Positions 20,099 to 29,159 of a stretch of DNA of 64,000 nucleotides are shown here, one piece after another. The DNA is taken from the NCBI RefSeq assembly GCF_000328475.2, contig NC_026479.1, positions 806,001 through 870,000 of the forward strand, given 5' to 3'. The DNA is from Mycosarcoma maydis. Taxonomy: Eukaryota > Basidiomycota > Ustilaginomycetes > Ustilaginales. The stretch's first letter is position 1. Each line of letters begins with the position of its first letter. The notes below the pieces were generated by a model. The model had not been told where the DNA came from and did not search any database. It worked only from the letters and a program-made list of their open reading frames with translations. A program made the translations under genes and the position numbers.

Positions 20099-23000
20099 AT
20101 GCGTCGAACACTGCCGCCTCCGCCGTTCGAGGTGGTAGAGCTCGACTACGGCAGCGCTGACGCGCCTTTCACAAGCGTTGCACAGCAAGCCGATGCAGAT
20201 GAAGTCCAACCACCCACTAAACAGGTAAATGCACCATCAGCTGTTCACGATCGTCGGCTTCTGACCTATAGTACCGATGAATTCGGCCAGGCGGACCCAC
20301 CAGAAAGCACCTCCGTCTCCAAGAGCAATACATTGAATCTTTCTCAAGCCCCGATTTTCAGCAGCTCCTCACTGGCCCGTCAGCAGGTCGAAACCTCTTC
20401 ATTTCCGGAAGGTTCCTATAGTGGGGTCATGGTAGATCAATGGCAAAGTGAAGCCGCCTCTGCGGATCACGAAGAAGGTGAACTGCGTCTTGCTCCACCG
20501 CCTCCAGCCTATCCTCCACCAGCTCTCCCGCTCGATCCTGACCAGCAGCTTCACTCCACAACGTATGCTTACGATCCGCGCGCGCCCGAGTTTCATCCAA
20601 ATCTGCACAGATATGCACCGCCAAGGTACCCTGAATCAGAGTTTCACTATGCACCCTCTGCTTCCGCATCACAAAGCTATCATTCAGAAAACGACTACTA
20701 TCGTCATTCGGCCGAGTATGGTCTTGCTTACTCTGGATATGATCTCTCCTATCGAGGTCCGTACAGCGGTCCTTTGCACGACTATCCTTATCCACCGTAC
20801 CCGCCCAGCCCAGCCTCCTATCCGGGATACTATCAACACGACACCAATGGTCCTTACCCGACCGCCTACAATACTTCCATGAATGATGCTCACCAAAAGC
20901 ACCTACTCAAGCAGCAGAGGAAGCGAGAGAAGAAGCAAAGAAAGCGCGACAAGAAGCAAGCTGTTAACGCCGCGGTCACTTCTGTGTCTGCCCCGTACGA
21001 GCCCGCATCATCAGGAGGTATGGGTGGTTTGATGCAGCGTGGGGACTCTGCTTGGGTCGAAGATGGAAAAGCACAGGCCGTGGCGATGCTCAAAGAATTA
21101 CATGCACGCGGTGTGCCTCCACAACGTCTTATCGAGAAAGGCATCCCTCTGCACATGATCGAGGCTTGCTGCGTCGAAGCAGGCATCTCTCAGCAAGATT
21201 TGACTGTTGATGAGGCAGGAGACTCAACAACGCAGGCTGACAAGGCGCCAACCGCATTGAACAGCGTGGGTCAGATTGGCCAAGTCCCAACCACGCCAGC
21301 AGAGGATGAGTTGCTTGCCAAGGAAGAGCGAGGCGTTGCCTTGACGCCATTAGAGGAGCTGAGGAGAAAGGTGCTAGCATCGCGCTTGTCGAAGGCTGCC
21401 GTGGCATCGACAGCACCGAATCCCACGGACAAGACCGTCAGCGACACGGCAGCTGTAACAACGGTGTTTGATCGCACTGCTACATCGGGCGAGGCAGAAG
21501 CTCTTCTCTCGCAGATTGGCGAATCAATACGGAGCCTCATCCGACCTTCCCTTGAGACCGCGGCCGCTGCACGAGGCGCACCGTCCGCCGCGAGTGTATC
21601 TATGCAGCCAGCTGTTCCCTCATCATCTACAAGAAAGCGACGGTATCGCGATGTCGACGCGGTGGACAATGGAGATGTCTCGGTCACCGCCGATCTTGCT
21701 GAAGGCGCTAACCTGGCCGAGACAGCTCCAAGCCGTCGGCAGAGAATCTCGTATGCGGATGCTTTCAGTCGCAAGGCTGAGATGCCCTCCGGGGAAGTTA
21801 ACCTTGATGCGCCAGTACCGGACCTTCCAGACTTGTCAGTCTCGCGGGCGAATTCCCTGAACGTAACCGATGCAGCCCTACAGCGCCGCAGACCGGTCGC
21901 AGCCGATTTCGATGTGGGAGAGTATCATCCACCACCTGTACGTCCGAGTAGGTTCTTAGACGTACCCTCCGGCCTCAACACGGTCGTAGATCTGTCGGAC
22001 GACGAGCTGGGTGAAGATGAGATCGTCGCAGCCGAGGGAACAAAGGGCTGGCAGTCTCTACAAGCTGGTGTTAACATGCGCGACGTTTTGCTGCTACGCC
22101 AGAGGACTGCCGAGGAACACTACGACACCTTCTGCACGCTGAATGGTCTGAGACCAGTCGCAAGGTCCCTGACGCCACTGCAAGAAGGCACGACAAAGAC
22201 GATCGATACCGCAGACGTCTCGACGCCTGGTAGTAGTGTCTCCAAGGAGAGCCTGCTGGCTCAGGTAGCAGCTGCAGATGCCTCATCCTTAGGCACTTCG
22301 ACGCCGTCTCGCGACGATCTCCTGCGCAAGGAGCTGGAGATCAAGCAGTTGATGCGAAAGATTCAATTGATGGAAGAGCGTAAGTCGAAACAGCAGAATG
22401 CAACGCCATCGCCTTCGGTGTCCCCGGTCCCATCGCGCTTCCTCACGACTGCAGTCAGCTCTCAGTCTCACATGGCGGCCTTCAGTTCATGTGCGGTGCC
22501 GGACGCGTTTGGCAAGAATTCAGCGGCATCCGCTCAAGACGCGAGAGCATCGACCATGGCAAAGCCGCCGCCTGAAAACGGCACGCAAACAAAGGCACAC
22601 AATGCTCAGAATGGCAGCAGCAGTGGTGTCAGGCTTGACCCGGCGTTGCAAAAGCAGAGGGAGACTCTTCTCGCGCTGCTGGCCAGCAAGCGCAAAAGTA
22701 CAATGGCAGGGCCGATAGAGTCGATCGAATCCGATCCATCCGACAGCATCGGGGGAGTCGAAAGTGAGGATGACAGAGAAATAGCGGCAGAGCCAAAACA
22801 GTCGAGCACCACATCATATGATGGCATCTTGACAGAGGGAACCACGACAGGGCAGATGGAAGAAGCGAAGGAGGTGAGTAGAATTTGTCTTGTTTTGCAG
22901 CGAAATCCGTTCGAATCCACTGACGGACGAATTGTGTTGCTCACTCTCCACTCGGCTGCCAGGTCTCACCCGAATCATCGGTAGGATCGCGCTATCGACC

Positions 23001-23633
23001 GCTGGTGCCGAGCCTGTTCCAAAGCGTAGGTTTACAGCGAACTTGCCGAGTCATCACAGAGTGCTCACATGCTTATTGCCTCTTCTTTGCCCCGGCGTTC
23101 TTCCGTTCTGACCACCTTGTGCCCGCATCTTGTGCATGTTTGCGCTGCGAGCTGAACAGATAGCGTCAAGGGTGCGATCTTATCTCCCACCGTCGCTTGG
23201 ATTTGCGTTGGCATCCAAAGTTTCGAGCGAGGGCGAAAGGACATCGGTCAAATGGTGTCCTCGCGAAGCGGATGGTGGCGAGTGTAGCGATGCAGCTTGC
23301 TCGCAACGACACGTACGAGGTGAGTACGGCCAGGGTTTTTAAGGGATACGGCTCACAAGGTACGTTCTCTGATCCAAAACACCTTTTGACGGCGGTTGCA
23401 GAGTTCGACCAATGACATAAGACGAAATGATTCGTACGATGAGCGTCAGTAAGAACGACTTGCTCGCGACCATGTGCGTCGAGAAGGTAGGTGTTCTAGG
23501 TCAGATCAACAGAATGAGGATGTCACACGCTTTCGGCCAGATCGTGGATGCTTGCACGACAACCGAATCACAGAATCGATTTATTCATGATTGTGAAGCA
23601 CACTTAATTGCTTCGCGATCCCTGCCAACGTGA
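20099..23633 (+). CDS. Zinc-finger protein resembling Red1/ZFC3H1 (nuclear RNA surveillance), multi-exon
   Basis: Proposed exons are 20099-22873, 22963-23025, 23160-23319 and 23422-23633, giving about 1069 residues. Exon 1 is safe: it is Pro/Tyr-rich and disordered, with a KKQRKREKKQRKRDKK basic patch and a short helix (LLRKELEIKQLMRKIQLMEE). The other exons are inferred from GT/AG sites and phase. Their key part is CPREADGGECSDAACSQRH, fitting the C-x8-C-x5-C-x3-H spacing of the putative zinc finger found in S. pombe Red1 and human ZFC3H1. The following VRDEMIRTMSVSKNDLL resembles the conserved helix after that finger. In those species the protein links Mtr4-type helicases to the nuclear exosome for RNA elimination. 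The third acceptor is uncertain: an earlier CAG at 23397-23399 would end the protein after five residues. Confidence 0.55.
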
Positions 23634-23932
23634 TGCTAACACTCGGGCGAAGGACATGATGATTCGCACGAGCACAGCCAGCCACCAAAGTCGTAAGCAC
23701 ACGGTGAGCAGTCGCGCACCCAGACCTCGTTGGCTCTGCAAGCGTCGCGGAAAGCCGACGAAAAGTCGACGACGGGCGATGTGCAGACCGTGTTGCAATG
23801 CCAAGCCATTTGATCCTGGACAAGACGTGTTACGATGCAGCTTGGTGTGTATGAACAGCACATGCGATGGGAGACGTGATGATCGTGAATGCCAGTGCAG
23901 ACGGGAGAAGCATGGCAGTTGAATCGAAGTAG

Positions 23933-26353
23933 TTACGCCAAGTAGGAATAGGTATCCTTGCTACCTTCGAGTCTCTCGAGGTACTCTTTATCGATCAATT
24001 GATCGATAGCCTTTTTGATATCAGAGACCCTCGGGTTGAATCTACCACTGACCTGTGCGACAGTTTCCTGGATAAGCGCCTGGTGCTTCAACTGCTTCCT
24101 GCTCTTCATGACCCTGACAATGGTTGCCTGCAGCAACAACCTTCGATCCTCATCGATCGTCTTGAGCACATCATTTGATTCTGCCTTCTGCTCGGCCTTT
24201 ACGGGCAAGTTGAGATTTACGCGCAACTTCTTCGACTTGAAGTTGGCGTTCAACTCGTACGCCTCCGGGTCCGACGATGAAGTCACCAACACTTTGGCTT
24301 TCGACAACATGCCCAGCACCGGCTTAATTGTGGCATCGTTCAAGCCAGTCGCTTGCTGCAATTGCGTCTTGGTCAATGAGTCGTTCGTGTTAAACTGCAG
24401 CAACACGGCTGTCTGAAAAGTGGACGTCTGAAACTGCAACTTCTGCGAAAGGTAATTTGTCTTGACCTCGTTCTTACTGAGTTGCCAAAGCCAGATCAAC
24501 TTTCGACCCTGATGTTTCACCGAATAGTAGCGCTGGAAGCGCTCGTACGTGGGCAGCAACTCGGTCGGAATCGAAAACTCCGTCGTAGGCGCCTGCAACG
24601 GCCACGAACTCCTCCCGAGAACCAACGAATAAAAGTCCACATCTAGCTCCGTCTTATCATAATGATTCGCCATCGTGTCCTTGAAGTGATCGTTAAGCTC
24701 CTTGCTCAGACCCATGTCCGTAAACATTGTTTGAAGTTTTTTCGTGTACTCCACTCCACACACCTCCTTGAGTCTCGAAATCATACTCGCTTCAGCGTCG
24801 TCTGATGCAGACGCGAAATTGACCAGACGCTTGGCAAGCATCTTGGAGTAGAACTTCTGGAAGACGTCCTTGTCCTCAATGTACTTGAACACCACCATCA
24901 CATCTGCCAGAGCCTCCTCGAGCGAGTTCTCGGCCGTAGCCTTGTTGGACTTTTTCAGCAGTGCATCCGCGTGCTTGGCGAGCAGCTCAGGCGATTTCGA
25001 AGTCGAAGCGCCAGTCGCCTTGTTGCGGTTAGCAAAGTCGCGACAAGCTTTGTCGAGTGCGGCCAGGAATCCTGCTTCGCCACGGAACGCGACGTTGACC
25101 GTGTTGAGGTTGCTCTGGTGCGTTTTAAGCAGTGCAGACACGTACGCGCCTGGGTCCAGAGAATCACTCGCTGCAGGAGCCGCAGCTGTAGCAGCCGAAG
25201 AACCTGCAGCGCCGTTAGTAGCAGCACCAGTATCAGCGCTACCAACATCGCCACCACCCATCACTTTTTCGACGGCAGAATGTCCGACACGCTTGACGTG
25301 TTCTTCGAATTTCCGTCGCAGCGGCTCGAGGCCTTCAGGGATGCGCGAGAGGAGTGTGTAGATGCGGTACAGATCGTCCGCCTGGTCCGAGTCGAGCAGC
25401 TCTTGAAACTCGTCCCAGAGCATCGCCGAGTGACGGCGTACCAGCACGTTGTCGCAAGTGGGCACGAGTTTGGTACGCGTAGAGGCATGCAGATAAAGCT
25501 CGACACGGTCCTCTTCCTCCTTGAGTCGGGTCTCGGCCTTCTTCATGTAATCCGTAGCCGCATTTTGAGATACAAAGGCATCGGATTCGGTGATATAGTA
25601 AATCTCGGTAGCCTCGATGAAAGGCTTTTCGAATTCTTGGCGGTACACATCCAGGTTCTGACGGTTGGTATCCGACTCGTCGAGGCCGAGCGAAACAAGT
25701 GAGTCCACGACCTTCTTGACGAGCGAAGCTTCGATGATTTCACCATTTCGCTGCTTTTCGATTTGCTTGAGCAGAGCCTGCACCAGGCGGCCCTTCTGCT
25801 GAATGTAGCGGAACATGTGCTCTTTCCACTGCACGAGCGCCAAGATGTAGACTGTGTAGACGTACTTATGGCCCTCGTCCTTCTCGCGCTTGACCCAGTA
25901 GCGATTGAGGTATGCAAACAGGCGGTGAACAAAGTTGGCGCCGGTCGTGTAGCGGTCCCACTCGGTAGCATAGTAGCGGAGCAGTGCCTCTTCCGAGAGG
26001 CCGTCAGAGTCGGTGCGCACCTGTTCAAGATGTGTGCGGAAGTAGACAGTCAAGTGGTTGTAAAGTTCAGCGCCGACGAGGGCGGTGCCACCTTTTGAGC
26101 CAAAAGGTCCGGAGGAACGGCCGAGCGCCGTCGACGAGGAAGCGAGCGAAGATGAGGTGAAATGGTTGTAGGCGACAGTGTAGAGCTCCATGTAGCGTGG
26201 ATACGTCATGCCTTCCTTCAGACGGGTCATCATGAGATCAATGCCTGGCTCAAGGAAAGCCCATGTGGCGTTTGCATCGTGCACAGCAGGTAGACGGCTA
26301 CCTCCAGCTGCTGTGGCGGAGGGCCCTGAGGAAGTGAATCCCGACCCTGACAT
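23933..26353 (-). CDS. CUL1: Cullin 1 (SCF ubiquitin ligase scaffold)
   Basis: A single exon of 806 residues. Cullin 1 holds Skp1/F-box substrate receptors at its N-terminus and Rbx1/E2 at its C-terminus. The N-terminus (TWAFLEPGIDLMMTRLKEGM, then YMELYTVAYNHFT) fits the Skp1-binding first cullin repeat of the CUL1/Cdc53 type. The cullin homology region is seen around KFYSKMLAKRLV and MFTDMGLSKELNDHF. The C-terminal winged-helix part has the neddylation motif IVRVMKSRK (K750) and ends in DTYSYLA, the typical YxYxA cullin ending. An Ala/Ser-rich linker around residues 365-400 is an insertion. The ATG at 26353 (MSGSGF) is preferred over the open frame upstream to 26443, which lacks family similarity. 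Its 3' end faces the Red1-like gene. Confidence 0.95.
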   Translation of the reverse strand: MSGSGFTSSGPSATAAGGSRLPAVHDANATWAFLEPGIDLMMTRLKEGMTYPRYMELYTVAYNHFTSSSLASSSTALGRSSGPFGSKGGTALVGAELYNHLTVYFRTHLEQVRTDSDGLSEEALLRYYATEWDRYTTGANFVHRLFAYLNRYWVKREKDEGHKYVYTVYILALVQWKEHMFRYIQQKGRLVQALLKQIEKQRNGEIIEASLVKKVVDSLVSLGLDESDTNRQNLDVYRQEFEKPFIEATEIYYITESDAFVSQNAATDYMKKAETRLKEEEDRVELYLHASTRTKLVPTCDNVLVRRHSAMLWDEFQELLDSDQADDLYRIYTLLSRIPEGLEPLRRKFEEHVKRVGHSAVEKVMGGGDVGSADTGAATNGAAGSSAATAAAPAASDSLDPGAYVSALLKTHQSNLNTVNVAFRGEAGFLAALDKACRDFANRNKATGASTSKSPELLAKHADALLKKSNKATAENSLEEALADVMVVFKYIEDKDVFQKFYSKMLAKRLVNFASASDDAEASMISRLKEVCGVEYTKKLQTMFTDMGLSKELNDHFKDTMANHYDKTELDVDFYSLVLGRSSWPLQAPTTEFSIPTELLPTYERFQRYYSVKHQGRKLIWLWQLSKNEVKTNYLSQKLQFQTSTFQTAVLLQFNTNDSLTKTQLQQATGLNDATIKPVLGMLSKAKVLVTSSSDPEAYELNANFKSKKLRVNLNLPVKAEQKAESNDVLKTIDEDRRLLLQATIVRVMKSRKQLKHQALIQETVAQVSGRFNPRVSDIKKAIDQLIDKEYLERLEGSKDTYSYLA

Positions 26354-26734
26354 CCTGACAAGCGGTGATCGTTGCTCTTCCACCAAGGACGGAATTGCAC
26401 ACCGGGCGATTTGGTGGCAGAAGGGCAGACTTGATCGCACCAAATTTACACTGTGGTCCGAGTTAAGGCGGCTTCCTGACGAGGAACGTTGGTGAACCTT
26501 GGGCGGCGAAGCTCGGGTCGCAAATCAGCTGCCCTCCCTGGACTCGCACGAGGATGCTAGCGGATATGGCGGTAAGGTCGACTAGGGATCGACGACAATG
26601 CAAAAAGGGCTGAGTCAAATGACGAAGAGTTGTGACGTCGCGGAAGGAATGAGCATAGTTACGAGTGACACTCGTGACTCGGGACTAGTGCAATAATTCG
26701 TGATTGTGAATGAGCTTGGCCTGAACGCGTAGTG

Positions 26735-26763
26735 CTCGTGATTCACGATTCACGATTGTGATT
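26735..26763. repeat. TCGTGA/TCACGA repeat cluster upstream of CUL1
   Basis: CTCGTGATTCACGATTCACG and following bases place a forward unit against two reverse units, so it can also be read as an inverted repeat TCGTGA-T-TCACGA. Confidence 0.7.
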
Positions 26764-27060
26764 GCAGCAGGCGGTACCAAGATACGACGTGACGATCAAA
26801 GTTGACTGCGCTGTGCTGCCGCGCACTTTGGCTCTTTGGTGCCGTTTTCGCAAGTGCCGCTGTCGCCTGAGCTGTCTTAAAGCCGTGATCGGGTGAGAAT
26901 TGGAATCGTGAATCATGACGAGCCTGCCTCCACATCCACCGTTTTTTGAGATCTGGCAGCATGCGTCGTGCGTGGTGCCTCGTTCAACCAGCTTCAACCT
27001 GCCGGTCTAACACTTCCACAACGAGCTTGTGGCTGGTGGCCTTGGCCCAACCCACAACCA

Positions 27061-27110
27061 TTCACGATTCACGATGGTGCACTTCACGATTCGTAATTTG
27101 TGATTAGTGG
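27061..27110. repeat. TCACGAT-type repeat cluster
   Basis: Three TTCACGATT-type copies and degenerate forward copies (TTCGTAATTTGTGATT) within 50 bases, about 170 bp beyond the COQ5 stop codon. Confidence 0.65.
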
Positions 27111-27283
27111 TTCAGATATATACGTGATAAGCAAAGGAATGGAACAAGCTATTCACGGTTGCAAAAAGTGGTGTCAAGATTACACAACGCACGAACAATG
27201 TACAAACATCAGGCTAGTGATGACAAGCGAGTAGATTTAGTACAAAGTGTGGTCGGGCAGGCTGTGGCTGAGGAGCACGTTCC

Positions 27284-28453
27284 TCAGAGTTTGATTCCAG
27301 TCCAGATGGTCGCAACACCAAAGGTGAGATCCTCCCAGGCACCGGCGACATCTTCGCTTCCTGCCGCACTTCCAGACTCTGCAGGGAAGCCGAGATTTGT
27401 TGCTGTTGGCGAACCAGGCAGGTGGAAGCCGGCATCCTTCATCATCCTTGCAAACTGAGGCTGCGTCGGGAAGCGCTCAATCGACTCAACTAGGTATTGG
27501 TACGAAGCACGGTCGCCCGCCAGCATCTGGCCCAGCGGAGGAAGCACGTTAAAGCTGTACTGCTTGTACGCCTCTGCCAGGAAGGGAATGTTCACTTTAC
27601 CGAACTCGAGACAGCTGAAGACCCCTCCCGGCTTGAGGACACGGTAGGCTTGTCGAAGAACCTCGTCGATGTGGGTGCAGTTGCGGATACCGAATGCGAT
27701 GGTGTACAGATCGATCGACTCATCCGGAATGGGCTTGCTCTCCAGTGGAGGAAGATAGGGATGTTTGCTGTTGGGACCTCGCACGGGTTCGGCAGGCACT
27801 GACATGCTAGAATCGAGCTGTTCAGCGTTGCCCAGCTGGAAGCTGACTTGTGGGCCGCCCCAGTACATGGTCTGCTTGAACCGCTTTTGGCCCTCTTTGA
27901 GCATGCTCGGGTTGATGTCTAGGACTGTTACGTGCGTCTCGCGGTCAAAGTGCTTGGTCCTGGCGTGATCGAGAATGCGCAGAGCGATATCGCCGGTGCC
28001 TCCGGCTACATCGAGAACCTTGATGCCGCCACGTGGGTCGAGCTTGGACACAAAGTGATCCTTCCACAGTCGATGGATACCCAATGACATGGCATCGTTC
28101 ATTACGTCGTACTTGGACGCTACCGAGGAGAAGACCGAGGCTACCATCGACTCCTTTTCCTCTTCGGCCACCGTCTTGAAACCGAAATGCGTCTGCTTGT
28201 GGTCCGATGCTGATCCATCCATTCCAAAGGTTGCAGCAGGCCTTGAAGAGGAGAACGCGTTGGTGGACGAGGTGGAGGCAGAGGAAGCATCGTTCTGGTG
28301 TGGCGAGAAAGAGCCCGTGGGTGGTCGATCGGATCTGTTGTAGGGGGTGGAAGCAAACGTGCGCGAGGATGTAGCAACTGACTGACGGGGGGCGCTGGAG
28401 GCAGCCGACAGTGTCGACCTAAGCGCGGAAAGTGTGTATCTTTGAGCGACCAT
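27284..28453 (-). CDS. COQ5: 2-methoxy-6-polyprenyl-1,4-benzoquinol methylase, mitochondrial (Coq5)
   Basis: A single exon of 389 residues. Coq5 is the SAM-dependent C-methyltransferase of ubiquinone synthesis, in the CoQ synthome on the matrix face of the inner membrane. Residues 1-40 are rich in Arg, Ser and Ala without acids, a mitochondrial presequence, followed by a Ser-rich spacer. The UbiE/Coq5 signature is clear: FGFKTVAEEEKESMVASVFS, KYDVMNDAMSLGIHRLWKD, the SAM motif I VLDVAGGTGDIALRI (D148) and RVLKPGGVFSCLEFGKV. There is an extra ~25-residue Pro-rich loop (PVRGPNSKHPYLPPLE) after the acidic-loop region, also seen in some fungal Coq5. It reads away from NUP159 across 706 bp. Confidence 0.95.
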   Translation of the reverse strand: MVAQRYTLSALRSTLSAASSAPRQSVATSSRTFASTPYNRSDRPPTGSFSPHQNDASSASTSSTNAFSSSRPAATFGMDGSASDHKQTHFGFKTVAEEEKESMVASVFSSVASKYDVMNDAMSLGIHRLWKDHFVSKLDPRGGIKVLDVAGGTGDIALRILDHARTKHFDRETHVTVLDINPSMLKEGQKRFKQTMYWGGPQVSFQLGNAEQLDSSMSVPAEPVRGPNSKHPYLPPLESKPIPDESIDLYTIAFGIRNCTHIDEVLRQAYRVLKPGGVFSCLEFGKVNIPFLAEAYKQYSFNVLPPLGQMLAGDRASYQYLVESIERFPTQPQFARMMKDAGFHLPGSPTATNLGFPAESGSAAGSEDVAGAWEDLTFGVATIWTGIKL

Positions 28454-29159
28454 TTCGACGATCTGTGAAGCGGGAAACAGCGAGCACTACAAAGACCAGT
28501 TGGTGTAAGGCTGGAACCAGACGATGCCGCTGGTCACAATCATGAATGTTGGCATCTGCCTACGAATCTGGAAGGCGGAGCTGTGTCTCGTGTCTGGCGC
28601 TTTGGCAATCTTCTCGTTTGGCGAAAAAGCGCAGCCAACAGTCACGGTGTTGAATGGTGAGAAACGTGAAATACTCGTGACTTAACTTACAATTTCCTCC
28701 CTTAGCATTCCATCTCCCGATTCGCGATTTGCGTTTTGCCGATTCGCCCATCTGAACCGAAACCAGGGTGCGTAAAAGTTGACTGTGTGCACTCGTGACT
28801 TTGTGCTTCGTGATCACAAAGGCTGAGTGTCGGATCTTCCAAAGCACAAAGGAATGGTTAACGGGGAACTTCAACTCGTAACTTGTTACCTTGCGGCATC
28901 TTCGACACAGTTGGCCTGCTTAAGTGATCCTTGCACCGTCCCATTCTCATTCCGAACCGATCAAAGACATTGTCAAGCACGGCACGGAGCGCTCGATTCC
29001 TTACACAGTCCTTCTCCGCGTTGCTGTCATTGACAGCTGCTGACACACACAGCTCGTCCTCTGGCGGCTCCCATCCAACCATCCTTAATCTCAATCCGAG
29101 GCAGTCACCATCGTCACTTCTTACACCAAAGCATCCATCAACGCTCGACGGAACCAAAC
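28454..29159. other. Divergent COQ5 / nucleoporin promoter region
   Basis: 706 bp without a gene. Degenerate ACTCGTGACT units lie near 28673-28682 and 28793-28800. No clear TATA box was seen. Confidence 0.5.

Larger units (their letters stand above)
26354..27283. other. Intergenic region CUL1 promoter / COQ5 3' end, with repeats
   Basis: 930 bp without a supported gene. TCGTGA/TCACGA units occur at 26666-26680, 26694-26708, 26735-26763 and 27061-27110. The short frames here contain the repeats and show no protein features. Confidence 0.6.

Noticed and set aside
22904..22918. TTCGAATCC, a possible tRNA T-loop inside the first intron of the Red1-like gene
   Set aside because: No A box, acceptor pairing or anticodon arm upstream; the match is short enough to be chance.
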